From a virus, in IMG/VR virus record IMGVR_UViG_3300043427_000679, positions 1 through 23,749 of that record: DNA of 23,749 bases. One strand, given 5' to 3'. Every line of letters starts with the position of its first letter. Within the stretch, counting starts at the first letter, position 1. A program made the translations under genes and the position numbers. Below are positions 1 to 10,000 of the stretch, one piece after another. The notes below the pieces were generated by a model. That model was not told where the DNA came from. It searched no databases and saw nothing but the letters and a program-made list of their open reading frames with translations.

Positions 1-66
1 AGCAGTGCCAGACTCGGTAGCGGCGTTTGTACCAGTGTACACGAATACGCCAACGGTTGCTGCCAT
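1..66 (-). CDS. 5' end of an unidentified phage gene, cut by window edge
   Basis: An ATG at 66-64 opens a frame that stays open for 22 codons to the window edge, starting MAATVGVFVYTGTNAATESG. A good ribosome binding site (AGGAGA, 73-78 on the plus strand) lies 6 bases before the ATG. The gene follows a terminator-like hairpin and the tail-fibre region, so it is probably another virion or tail-tip gene, but the fragment is too short to identify. The strand and start are well supported; the function is unknown. Confidence 0.6.
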   Translation of the reverse strand, partial: MAATVGVFVYTGTNAATESGTA

Positions 67-92
67 TGATTTCTCCTAGGGCATGACGCCCG

Positions 93-124
93 AAAACTAA
101 GCCGGGGGTCTAGCCTTCCCCGGC
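93..124 (-). terminator. Rho-independent terminator after the tail gene block
   Basis: On the minus strand a 7-bp GC-only stem (GCCGGGG with CCCCGGC, 118-124 and 101-107) closes a 10-base loop and is followed directly by TTAGTTTT. It begins about ten bases after the stop codon of the 90-aa gene. Hairpin, U-rich tail and position all fit an intrinsic terminator. The next gene starts only 27 bases further on, with no room for a normal promoter between them, so read-through must be partial or a promoter must lie upstream. Confidence 0.7.
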
Positions 125-134
125 ATATCCCATG

Positions 135-407
135 TTACGGGATATCCCATTCGTTCTTAGCATATGCTTCTGCAAGGTCTAGCATCTGCATGACCGTTGC
201 GATTTGGGCAGGGGTTAGCAGTTCCGTAACATCAACGTCACGCAACTGCCTGCCCTGAATAGACGGAACATCGGTGATTGACTCAGCGATAATCTTGACG
301 CAAGGGTCGTGGTTATCGAAAGTCCCGAACGCGATGTTACCTGTGAAGTTACGGTAGAGGTCAACTCTGACCCTGACTCCTGTTTCAGTGACCGTGACTG
401 TCGCCAT
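135..407 (-). CDS. Hypothetical protein, 90 aa
   Basis: A 90-residue protein starting MATVTVTETGVRVRVDLYRN, with a strong ribosome binding site (TAGGAGG, 4 bases before the ATG). The stop of the preceding collar-fibre gene is 8 bases upstream, so the two are co-transcribed. The N-terminal third looks like beta strands. The C-terminal third (about residues 63-85, LLTPAQIATVMQMLDLAEAY) looks like a helix. There is no signal peptide or membrane segment. I do not recognise the family. Its place after the collar fibre suggests a small tail-tip accessory or fibre-assembly protein, which is inference from position only. It is followed by a terminator. Confidence 0.75.
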   Translation of the reverse strand: MATVTVTETGVRVRVDLYRNFTGNIAFGTFDNHDPCVKIIAESITDVPSIQGRQLRDVDVTELLTPAQIATVMQMLDLAEAYAKNEWDIP

Positions 408-415
408 TGTACCTC

Positions 416-1927
416 CTAAATCTTGATGATGTAGTTCAGAATGATGTACGGCATCATGTTCGATGGCGAGTCATGCGCAGAGTGCCCATCAACCGCGCCG
501 CCAGAGTGGGACAATGCTGCGTGGTTTGATGGCTGCGTGAACGTGTGAGCCGCTGGCTGAGTAACAGAGTGGGACAGTGCCGTTTCCTCTGTGTTGGTAA
601 GAGAGTAGTTGTCGGAGCCGGATGGAGTGCCTGTGTTAGCGTAGTTTGCTGGCGTGTGTGCACCACCAGTTCCGAACGGCGGGGTTGAGCGCCAGAAGAT
701 ACCACCCGAGTTCTGACTGAGCGGTGCCTCGTGCTTGTGGCCAGTGTGTGTGGCAACCGCCGTACCAGAGTGCGCGCTGACCGCGCCACCGGTATGTGCG
801 TCGATTGTATGGCTGGACGGCTGCGTGAATACATGGGCTGAATGGCCAGCATGCGTGTGTGTCGTAGCGCCGCCAGTGGAGCCGATTGCCTCTGCGTTGC
901 GACCGTATGGGACACGGTTGATTAGGCTAGGAAGGTTGAAGGTTGTCGAACCGTCACCGGCACCGTAGGTGGTACCGATGAGGTTGAACAGTGCTGCATA
1001 TGTCGTCCTGCTGACAGCACTACCGTTGCAAAGCAGGTAGCCATACGGAGCGGTGTTCGTACTCCACAGCAGGATTGAGCCTGTTGGCGTGTCGCCATCA
1101 GCAGAACCGTAGTATACCGTGCCAGCCGGAAGCGAAGCCTGAAATCCATTCAACTCGTACCAAGTCTGGCTTCCGCCGCCAGATGCTTCCTCGTTGATAA
1201 CAGTCAGGTACGAGTGGCTATATGGGTCGGGGATTTGGAGCCAGACCTCGTATGCGGTAGGCCCAGCGACAGAGGTCACGACGACGGCCACGCCTGACGG
1301 ACGAAAATCAACTGCGTCTGTCACGCCGACAGACACCGCAGGTTGGTTCCCGAATGCCGCCTGCTGCTTGACCCTGAACCTGATTGTACCACGTGTCCAT
1401 GAGGTTCCGCCACTGCCATTTCCAGACACTTCGATTACTGCAAAGTTGTTCTGGTACTGGCTGACGATTGTGCCGCTGGCAATCTTTGTCCACTTGCCGC
1501 CATCGCTAAGGCTTGTGTTGGACGTTTGGTATGTTGGCGCTCCCGTCATCAGCGGTGTCGGTGCTGCAGTACCGTCCCCAACGAGGACTTGACCGTTATC
1601 GGTGTCGAGCGCCAACTTCTTGTACGTCGTGGCTGGTGGGTAGATTTCAGCAATCCACCTGTCGCCAGTGCCGTAGTCGATTGCGACCTTTACGCTGTCT
1701 CCGATGGTGACGTAGGACGTTTCAGGTACGCGGAAGCCGTCACTGATGTATGCGCCATCAGTCTCGCCATAGAGGTAGGCACCTGCGGTCTTGCCGTCAG
1801 ACGAGACTGAGGCGATGGTGCCCCACGTCGTCTCGACCTTGGCACCGCTGCGCGTGAGTTTCTGGATGCGACCGTCGATAACGTCAATGATACGCGATGC
1901 GTCGTTTAGTCCCAACTGTGTCGTCAT
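416..1927 (-). CDS. Tail fibre/spike protein with phage tail collar domain and histidine-rich tip
   Basis: A 503-residue protein with an N-terminal region (about 1-100) that looks like a small beta-barrel attachment domain. A Gly/Ser-rich middle follows, then a clear Tail Collar domain (about 281-343, with GSILLWSTNTAPYGYLLCNG and TTFNLPSL). After the collar lie two histidine-rich segments: 357-399 has ten His, and 453-485 has six, with FTQPSxH repeats. The protein ends NMMPYIILNYIIKI, the usual end of collar-domain fibres. Known relatives form trimers at the tail tip and bind the host surface. The ATG overlaps the previous stop (ATGA), so translation is coupled to the hub-like gene. The His repeats could bind metal along a trimer axis, as HxH motifs do in T4 gp37. 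Confidence 0.9.
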   Translation of the reverse strand: MTTQLGLNDASRIIDVIDGRIQKLTRSGAKVETTWGTIASVSSDGKTAGAYLYGETDGAYISDGFRVPETSYVTIGDSVKVAIDYGTGDRWIAEIYPPATTYKKLALDTDNGQVLVGDGTAAPTPLMTGAPTYQTSNTSLSDGGKWTKIASGTIVSQYQNNFAVIEVSGNGSGGTSWTRGTIRFRVKQQAAFGNQPAVSVGVTDAVDFRPSGVAVVVTSVAGPTAYEVWLQIPDPYSHSYLTVINEEASGGGSQTWYELNGFQASLPAGTVYYGSADGDTPTGSILLWSTNTAPYGYLLCNGSAVSRTTYAALFNLIGTTYGAGDGSTTFNLPSLINRVPYGRNAEAIGSTGGATTHTHAGHSAHVFTQPSSHTIDAHTGGAVSAHSGTAVATHTGHKHEAPLSQNSGGIFWRSTPPFGTGGAHTPANYANTGTPSGSDNYSLTNTEETALSHSVTQPAAHTFTQPSNHAALSHSGGAVDGHSAHDSPSNMMPYIILNYIIKI

Positions 1928-3087
1928 GAAGCCAACTTAATCTCCCGCAGAAGCCTAAGCGTCTGACGGCTGCTGGACAGCGGCACGGTGAATGCCCTGA
2001 GCCTGTAGTTGCCGTTCAGTTGCGAAAACTCCCGCTCGTCAACGTGGATAACATCGTTACCCTCGTACGCCGGGTTGCAGATTGTCTCTAGTGTGATATC
2101 CTCGTTGATGAGGACATGCTTATAGAATAGACTCTCAGCGGTCTTATCTGCAACTGCTTGCGTCCCGATGTTGTCAGACTCGTACTTGAACACACGCTCT
2201 CCAAGCCTGCTGATGTTGGTTACGCTAGCAGGGTCGTTATCCCTGACGCGGGAGATAACGACGTTATCCTTGTCCTTGGTTCCGAGCACGAGGACTACAT
2301 TGTACAGGTTGTTGTCGGTGTACGACGACTTGATTGTGATGAGGTTGTTGTTGTCGTTCGGGTCGTAGGTGTAGACTACGGCTGTGTCTCCCGGCCTGCG
2401 GAAGTCCTGCGTCGTGAGACGACCGAGCGTATCAAAGTAAACGTCGATGCCATAAGACTTGCAGAGCGCAGCAAGGGCCTCGCCACGGTTGTCTCCCTGC
2501 TCGACGGAGAACTTCTTGGAGAGTTCCCTGTCCGCAGCGGACCTGCTGCTGAGCGGGTCTAGGTTCCTGTACTGGATGCCAGCGGCGTCAGCGATTGCGT
2601 CGATGACCGTGTTGATGCTAGTGCCAGCGGCCCAAGTCTTAGCCTTGGGGAACATCGACTTGCTCAACTTCTTCCACAGGTCGGAGCCAGACAGAACGAC
2701 CATGCTCATGTTGCGCTCTACCGCAACGTCAGCGTTGTCAATCATGAAGGTGCCAACTGGCACCATTTCCGTTGCGCTACCGAAGTCGATACCACGGTAG
2801 AGCCTGATGAGCCTGTTGACGTAGAACAGCCCACCCCAGTCCGAGCGGGGCGACCAGATAGAGTCAGGATTGAGGACAGATGCGTTGAACGTCCTTCTCG
2901 TCAGTCGAGTAACATCTACGTCAACAGAGCCATCAGTCATGGTCTTTGTGGCGTCATTGCTCTTGACACCGGAGTCAAGGAACTCGTATACTGGGTTGAA
3001 GTTGGTGTCGAGGACGACCATCTTCGAGCGGAAAGTGTGAACAGGGTCTTTCAGGGCTGCAAGGAATGAAGATGAAACTGCGTACAC
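1924..3087 (-). CDS. Baseplate/hub-like minor tail protein
   Basis: A 387-residue protein, between the fibronectin-like tail protein and the collar fibre. Residues around 1-130 (GGLFYVNRLIRLYRGIDFGS, then VPVGTFMIDNADV) resemble the N-terminal domain of actinophage minor tail proteins of the DUF5047 kind. The middle (TSINTVIDAIADAAGIQYRN; LAALCKSYGIDVYFDTLGRL) resembles the ring-forming hub fold of gp27/Tal proteins. It would close the tail tube at its distal end. The start is GTG at 3087, directly after the TAA of the previous gene, with GAGG 8 bases upstream; the next gene overlaps it by ATGA. The tail role is confident, the hub assignment inferred. Confidence 0.8.
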   Translation of the reverse strand: MYAVSSSFLAALKDPVHTFRSKMVVLDTNFNPVYEFLDSGVKSNDATKTMTDGSVDVDVTRLTRRTFNASVLNPDSIWSPRSDWGGLFYVNRLIRLYRGIDFGSATEMVPVGTFMIDNADVAVERNMSMVVLSGSDLWKKLSKSMFPKAKTWAAGTSINTVIDAIADAAGIQYRNLDPLSSRSAADRELSKKFSVEQGDNRGEALAALCKSYGIDVYFDTLGRLTTQDFRRPGDTAVVYTYDPNDNNNLITIKSSYTDNNLYNVVLVLGTKDKDNVVISRVRDNDPASVTNISRLGERVFKYESDNIGTQAVADKTAESLFYKHVLINEDITLETICNPAYEGNDVIHVDEREFSQLNGNYRLRAFTVPLSSSRQTLRLLREIKLAS

Positions 3088-6000
3088 TTACTCGACCTCT
3101 GTCCACACGAGCGTCACGTTGACGTGACCGCCGCCCATGTAGTCCTTCGATGGACCGCTGAACTCCACGAACCAGATATCCCCGAACGGAGACTTCAAGA
3201 TGTGAGGGCCAGCGTTGTTCTTGATGTAATCGACCTGAGCGCGAGCCGTCTCGCGTTCCTCGTCCTTCCACCTGCACTGCAGGGAGCCCTCAGCGCCGAG
3301 TGCCTTACCACGGACAATAACCTTGCGGCTAGTGCCAAGCGGCTCGAACACTTCCTGCTGGACAGGCTCCACGAACGGAGCAGCCGAGACAGGAACCTCG
3401 AAGATGTGGGCCGGGTTGCGGTCGGCTCCGACGACGTACCACGAGTCGGTGTCGAGGACTTCTGCGGCAATGTCGGAGTCGCCGCTTTCGAGGTCCGCGT
3501 CACCAACGACGATTGACCACTGCGTAATCTTGTAGTCATACGAGATTGTGTTAGCGGTCAGGTAGTCGGCGTATTCCACGGTGGACTGGTTGACGATTTC
3601 ATCGAGCAGTTGCCACTCGAACTCAGTCGTCTTCTTGCGGTAGATGGTGTACTTGCGGAAGGACGAAGGAGTCGTGTTGCTCTGAGTCCACCTGCAGATG
3701 ACGGCAGAGCGAGACTCGTCCGCAACCGCGATGAAGTCAGTGATTGGGTCTGGCGCGGTCCAGTTCGTTGTGGTAGTGTTGATATCCCATGCCGACGACA
3801 AGCCGTCAGTGTCCCACGTCCTGAGACGGAACTCGTAAGACTTGCCATTGACAAGTGTGCCTGCCGGGTATGCGTAGGAGTTGACGGAAGTGTAGAGCCT
3901 GCCACTGTCGTAGATGGTTGACTCTGTATCGACACGCCAGATTACCAACTGGTAGGAGTTCTGAGCCTTGCCGCCCGAAGACGACTGCGACCACGTGACG
4001 TTCACCGCTGGCGAAGTCAGGGTCGATGCGTCCGCTGGCGTACTGAGTGTCGCAACCGGAGACTGCGACGGCTTGAACACCGTGTACGAAGTCCAAGAGC
4101 CAATGGCCCCCATCGCGTCACGGTACCTAGAACGGTACTTGTACTCAGTCTCGTATGCAAGCGGGTTGGCCGCTCCGGTCACCTTCAAGATGCCAGCGTC
4201 ACCGTCAGTCACGGAGTTCGTTCCTGCGATGAGGTCAGCGTCCTTCCAGAGCGAGTAGACCAGAACTGAGTCTGAGTTGCGGTAGACCTCGACCTCGTAG
4301 GCAGTCGGGGAGTCACCACGAGTCGTCTTCTCGTTGTCGTTGAATGTAGACGTGAACGTCGGAGTCAGGTCGTCAGGGACGATTTCGCCACTGGCCGGTG
4401 ACAGTCCAGACGGAAGTGCTGGGTCGCTGTTCAACACGAACGGGTAGAGCGACGAGTACGCACCCGGAGCGCCACTGGACTTGACATAGGATGCCTGCCA
4501 GTAGTATGTTACCCCCTTGGAGAGAGTGGTGCCGGTGTACAACTTCGAGAACGTCGTGCCGGAGCCAGCGGTGTCACCGCTGTCCCACAGGGCGGCACCA
4601 GAACCATCAGAGGTCGGGTAGACCCTGATGCGGAAGGTGCTGATTGTCTCGCCGCCAGACGTGGTGCCGTCGAACGACGGAGCCGTTGCATCAATGCGCA
4701 GGTCGTCAACGTAGATGGTCCTGCTGACAGAGGCAGAGTATTCAGCGACGATGCCAATGAGCGTCACGTTGGCCCAGTCCTCAGTGCCAGCAGTTACAGT
4801 CGGGGAGCCCTTGGTGACGGTCTTTTCTTCCCACGCAGCGCCAGTGGACGGCGTGATTGCGTACTCGCTGTAGTTGAGGTTCGGAGAAGCGCCGAAGCCG
4901 AAGCGAACCTTGACAGACGTTACCGAAGTAAGAGAGTCGATGTAGGACCAAATCTTGATAGGCGTCTGCTTGCCGTACCTAGCGAGGTTCATGGACACGG
5001 TGCGGTACGCCATCTGAGCGCCGGAGAATGTTCCGGTGAACTTGACAGAGCCGCGACCAACCTGCTTTGTCGTTCCCTCGAACGTAGCCGTCAGGTTTGC
5101 GCCGTTGGTGAAGCCAGTGATATCATCGTAGTCGTCAAGAACCTGCGGAGCACCAAGCCATGCGTCAGACGTTGGAGAAGTCAGAACAGGGACAAGAGCC
5201 GAGTCCATGCTGAACTGGACAAGGCCGGTGTAGCCGGAGCCCCACGTAGAGCCGGAGTCAGCGGAGACACGGACCTTCCACTTGTAAGATGTTCCGAAGG
5301 CGAGCGTAGCGAGGTTGACAGTTCCGCCAGTAGCGTAGGTCACTGTCTTGCTTGGGCCAGCGGTCATCGTCTGCGTGCCTGAGTCCCAAAGGACAGCATC
5401 AGCCAAGGAGTAGACAATCAGGTTCCAAGCGTTGAAGTTGGTGGAGCGACCGAACGTAAAGTCAGGGGTCGTGTCTGTGACCGGAGACACCGGAGCGGTC
5501 ATCGTGATTGAGCCAGCAGCCGGAGTCGTGAAGTATTGCAGGGCACTCCAATCGGAGACGCCACCAATGGAGGACGTGACCTGAACCTGCCATGCGTATG
5601 ACGTGCTGTAGGCAAGCGTAGCGCCACCGTAGGTACGAGAGAAGCCAGTAGACGTGACCCCCGTTGCGCTGCTGCTTGTCCACACCGGGTTCACAAGGTC
5701 AGTGGCCGCGAACACCTTGATGTATGCGTTGGTGAGCAGGTCTGCAGTCGTGGCGCGAGAACCGGCAAAGGTCGGCATAGGGTTGCCCGAGCCGTCGAGC
5801 GAAACGACCGTTCCGCCAGTCGGGGTCAGGCTGATTGCGGTTCCCGTCTTGTGGGTCTTGAAGGAAGGGGTCGAGCCCCAGTTACCGTATGTAGCGCCGT
5901 TGGAGTCGTATGTATATGCGGACCAGTAGTACGTGGAGTTCCACGACAGGGCCGGTCCAGAGTACAAGACCTGCTTCGTAGCGGTCGGCGTGACGGCCAC

Positions 6001-7053
6001 GTATCCGGTGTCCCAAACCCCGCCCCACGCCGAGTTCCAAACGTACAGCCTGTAGGCAGACATAAGGCTGTCAGAGGCGTCAGGGTCGCTGTGGGTAATA
6101 GAGAACGTCGGAGTGAGTGTCTTGATATCAGTTGTCGGGCTTTCGACCAGAGCCAATGTTGGAGCGTTCGGTACGCTGTTGACCTTGAACCTAGACTTGG
6201 TAGTCTGGTACGGTCCCCAAAGGCCACCGTCGTCCTGAGCGCGGACTGTCCACTGGTAGTATGTGTTGCCGGTCAGGGCCGGTCCATTGTAGACCTTGCT
6301 GATGGTCGAGCCAGCGATGGTGCCCGAGTCCCACTTCAAGGTAACGCCGTCGTCGTTGTAGACGAGGATTTGGTAGTTGGCCATGACCTCGCCAGCGTCA
6401 GGGTCGTTGAACGTAGCCGTGAACGTCGGTGTGAGGTTCTGGACAACCGTGTTCCCGGTCGGGGCAAGGTTGGTCGGGGCAGTCGGCGCAGTGTTAGTTG
6501 AGTAGTCAACTACAATGTATGCGTCGTAAGACGAGCCCTTCTCGGTTGACCAGATATCAAACCGCTCGTTTGCATCTGCCTCGTCGGAGGACATGATGCG
6601 AACGCCGTAGAACGTTCCAGCACCGTTGTTCCAAGCCTGACGAACGATGCCTGTGATATCCTTGGAGTACCAAGTGTTCTCCGCGCAGTTAGTGATTGAG
6701 AGCGTAGCGCGGTTGGTTGACGAGCACGCAGGAGCAATGTCGTCAGACGAGTGCCACGTCTCACCAGACGCGGACGAGCCCTCAGACCATGATGCAGTGA
6801 TGAGGTCGATGTAAACTGCAACGTTGTCGCCAGCATACGAACCGTGATAACCGTCTGCAGTCTTGATGTACAAGGTCGCGCTGTTGATAGCCGTCCAGCC
6901 GGTCCAAGAGTACGAGAAGCCAATGAAGGCACGTGCTGCGTCTCCACCGTCAAGCCACGACATATAGCCGACAGGCAGGTGGATATCGACTCCCGAGCCG
7001 TAGTTAGTACCGGATACGTTGTCCTTGTTGGCGTTCCAAGTTACAGTTGCCAT
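3088..7053 (-). CDS. Giant minor tail protein with fibronectin-III-like repeats
   Basis: A 1321-residue protein directly after the tape measure gene. Residues 1-185 resemble a DNRLRE/CBM96-type beta-sandwich (SATLYIKT, WSEGSSASGETW, SYDAYIVVDY). A long series of fibronectin-III-like modules follows from about residue 187, with repeated N/PxxPTxLxPxxG linkers, xLTPTFxxTFxDPDAG and YYWxxxxxD motifs. About residues 640-800 form a second sandwich (LDDYDDITGFTNGANLT to TIYVDDLRIDAT). The last 120 or so residues (RKVIVRGKALGAEG, LKSPFGDIWFVEFSG) look like a distal-tail-protein domain. No catalytic motif is visible. It probably forms the distal tail with carbohydrate-binding decorations. The start ATG is 3 bases after the TMP stop, with GGTGGA upstream. 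Confidence 0.85.
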   Translation of the reverse strand: MATVTWNANKDNVSGTNYGSGVDIHLPVGYMSWLDGGDAARAFIGFSYSWTGWTAINSATLYIKTADGYHGSYAGDNVAVYIDLITASWSEGSSASGETWHSSDDIAPACSSTNRATLSITNCAENTWYSKDITGIVRQAWNNGAGTFYGVRIMSSDEADANERFDIWSTEKGSSYDAYIVVDYSTNTAPTAPTNLAPTGNTVVQNLTPTFTATFNDPDAGEVMANYQILVYNDDGVTLKWDSGTIAGSTISKVYNGPALTGNTYYQWTVRAQDDGGLWGPYQTTKSRFKVNSVPNAPTLALVESPTTDIKTLTPTFSITHSDPDASDSLMSAYRLYVWNSAWGGVWDTGYVAVTPTATKQVLYSGPALSWNSTYYWSAYTYDSNGATYGNWGSTPSFKTHKTGTAISLTPTGGTVVSLDGSGNPMPTFAGSRATTADLLTNAYIKVFAATDLVNPVWTSSSATGVTSTGFSRTYGGATLAYSTSYAWQVQVTSSIGGVSDWSALQYFTTPAAGSITMTAPVSPVTDTTPDFTFGRSTNFNAWNLIVYSLADAVLWDSGTQTMTAGPSKTVTYATGGTVNLATLAFGTSYKWKVRVSADSGSTWGSGYTGLVQFSMDSALVPVLTSPTSDAWLGAPQVLDDYDDITGFTNGANLTATFEGTTKQVGRGSVKFTGTFSGAQMAYRTVSMNLARYGKQTPIKIWSYIDSLTSVTSVKVRFGFGASPNLNYSEYAITPSTGAAWEEKTVTKGSPTVTAGTEDWANVTLIGIVAEYSASVSRTIYVDDLRIDATAPSFDGTTSGGETISTFRIRVYPTSDGSGAALWDSGDTAGSGTTFSKLYTGTTLSKGVTYYWQASYVKSSGAPGAYSSLYPFVLNSDPALPSGLSPASGEIVPDDLTPTFTSTFNDNEKTTRGDSPTAYEVEVYRNSDSVLVYSLWKDADLIAGTNSVTDGDAGILKVTGAANPLAYETEYKYRSRYRDAMGAIGSWTSYTVFKPSQSPVATLSTPADASTLTSPAVNVTWSQSSSGGKAQNSYQLVIWRVDTESTIYDSGRLYTSVNSYAYPAGTLVNGKSYEFRLRTWDTDGLSSAWDINTTTTNWTAPDPITDFIAVADESRSAVICRWTQSNTTPSSFRKYTIYRKKTTEFEWQLLDEIVNQSTVEYADYLTANTISYDYKITQWSIVVGDADLESGDSDIAAEVLDTDSWYVVGADRNPAHIFEVPVSAAPFVEPVQQEVFEPLGTSRKVIVRGKALGAEGSLQCRWKDEERETARAQVDYIKNNAGPHILKSPFGDIWFVEFSGPSKDYMGGGHVNVTLVWTEVE

Positions 7054-7056
7054 CTA

Positions 7057-10000
7057 TTAGTCCACCGCTGACATATGTTCAAGAGCCCTAACCATGTCGG
7101 AGCCCGTGATAAGGTTGGAGAGGGTAGTCATGTCGAGGCCCGACACGCTTCCGTCGCCAGAGGTTACGTCCACATTGAGGTTGATTGTGCGGGTTGCGTC
7201 GGTCGAGGTAGAACTCGTGAACGCTCCGCTGACAGATGTTGCAGACTCAGAGACGCCGTTCATGGCGTCAGTGATTGCGCTAGCCTGAGCGACCATTGCG
7301 TTATATGCATCATCTGTCCTCTCGATGCCGACCGCAAGGCCGCGAACGATGTTCTCACCGATTGCGGCCATGACACGGGAAGGAGACTTGATGCCAAGTG
7401 CGTCGAGGATAGGACCCGGAATGACGTTCTTGATGAATGTCATTACCTTGTCGATAATCCAGTCCTTAGCGTCGTTGATGCCCTTCCACAGCCCAGCGAC
7501 AATGTTCTTGCCGATGCTGAGCATGATGGTGGCAGGGCTTGCAATGCCAAGGAAGTCCTTGATGCCGTCGATAATGTCGCCAACGAAGCCGGTGATTGAA
7601 GTGATAGCGCCGCCGACTGCATCGCCAATGCCCTTGACGAGCCCGCCGACAACATCACCACCGAACTTGATAATGGTGTCGATGAAGCCCTTGACGTGGG
7701 AGTAGATTGAGTCCGGGCCGTCTCCGAAGAATGCCTTGAAGACGCCATCCACGATGCCGAGTCCGGTCGAGATTACATTCTTCATGCCTTCGATGAAGCC
7801 GTTGATGATGCCGCCGACAATCTTCAAGATGCCGTCAACGATGTTCTGAATGCCCTTCCAGAAGGTGTCCCAGTCTCCGGTAAGGAGCGCGGTGAAGACA
7901 TTGAAGACGCCCTCGATAATCTGGAAGAAGCCCTCGATGACACTGGCGATTGTCTCAACGATAATCTTGACTGCGGTGCTGATGCCATTCCACATGGTTG
8001 ACCAGACCGCGAAGATTGCTTCGAGCCAGTTGCCGATGAACTCACCGATGAACGTGAGGACAGCGTTGATGATTTCCTGAATGCCATTGAAGTTGGTGTC
8101 AACGTTCAGGCCGAGGCTGTCAAGCCAGCCCATGATTGCGTTGACCACTTCCGTAATCTTGTCGCCAAGGAGGCCGAAGAACTCACCGGCTGCTGCAAGA
8201 GTATCGCCAATCTGCTCGAAGACCGGGGTGAACGTCTCTACGAGCCAGTTGACCATGGACGTGAATGCAGGCACGAGGACGTTGTTCACAAAGTCAGCGA
8301 TGCCCTGCAGGATGGGAGGAATGACCTCTTGCAACCACTGGAAGACCTGAGCGATGACCGGCCCCACGTTGGTCTGGAACCAAAGCACGATGCCGTCAAC
8401 GAAGTCGCGGAAGCCGAGGAAGTTCGTTTCATATGCTACCACGAAGGCAGCGATGGCTGCAACGATTGCCATGATTACGAGGCCGATTGGGTTAGCGGCC
8501 AGCGCAGCGCCGATGGCCCTGATGCCACCAGCAACGGCGGTCAGCGCGCCCGGAGCAGCACTAATCATGCCCGGAATACCAGCGATGCCGCTGGCGACGG
8601 TGCTAATGCCGCTGGCGACCATCTTGAAACCACGGAGGCTTTCGTTGAGCGCCTTGAACGAGTCGTTGAGGATATTCAGGCCCTTCCACGTCGCAGCGAT
8701 TGCGACGAGCGCACCAGCGACACCCTTCAATGTCTCCACGTCCTGCGGGGTCATGCGGTCGATTGCGTCAGCAAGCCAGTTGACGAAATCAGCCAACTTG
8801 CCGAGTCCCTTGTCGATGAGCCTAGTGATGTTGTCGATGAGCCCGCCGATGCCCTTTGATGTGCCGTCGATGCCGCCGAACAGACGGTCGAAGGCATCGC
8901 TCAGCGCACGGAACAGGTTGCCGAGCGCATCACGGATGCCGCCTGCGTTCTGGTAGATGCGGGTTCCGAGCAGAACGAACGCTGCGATAACTGCAGCGAT
9001 TGTTGCGAGCATCGGGAGCATGCCAGCGATGACAAGGACGATGGTGTTGACGAAGAAGATGAGCGTGCCGACTGCCAACATGATTGCGCCAGCAACTACC
9101 GCAAAGATGGTTCCGAGCGCAGCCCACTTAGCGAACTGCTTGACCATCGAAGGGTTCTTCTTTGCCCAAGCCATGACCTTGTTGAAGGACTCTAGCAGCC
9201 AGTCAATAACCGGCATAACGGCGTCAGCGATAGTCTTTGCGGTTTCCTCGAAGACAGGTGCCATTTCGTAGATAGTCGCAGACAGTTCCTCCAAGATAGG
9301 AGTCAACTTCTTCGCAATCATCTGGCCGATGTTGAGCAGGACAGGCTCAATGGTCTGCCTCAGGAGGCCCTTGATACCAGCCCACGAACCTGCTAGAATG
9401 TCCCAAGACTTCTTGAAGCCTTCGGTAGCGTCCTTCTGGTTGACACGGTAGTCAACCCACGACTTAGCGCCGTCCTTCAATGCCGAGTGCGCGATATCGA
9501 GCATTTCGGTCATGACCGGCAACTCGTTAGCCGTGGTGATGGTTGCGAGCAGGTTGGCCTTCTGCTGGTAGGTCATGTTCTTGGTGGCCTTGGCCAACTT
9601 CCAGATGTACTTCTCCATCCCAACGAAGTTGCCCTTGGAGTCGAACGCGACCTTGTTGTACCCGCCCTGAGCCTTGAACAGTTCGTTCAACTTCTCCTTA
9701 GCGGCAGCAGTCGGCTTTACAATCTTGATGTAGGTCTGACGGAGAGCACGACCAACCTGAGAGCCACGGAAGCCTGCGTCACCCAACGCTCCAAGGACCG
9801 CGACCATTGTCTCCAACGGCTCCTTAGCGTTACCAGCGACAGCACCGAACATCTTGAAGGACTCAATCAGGTTCGGGAACTCCAAGGCCGTCTTCTGCGT
9901 TGCGAAGTGCAGGAGCGAAACTACCTTTTCCGTTTCACTCATCGGCTTGTTAAACTGCTTCAAGACAGCGTAGACGCCCTTGATTGCAGTTTCATAGTTC

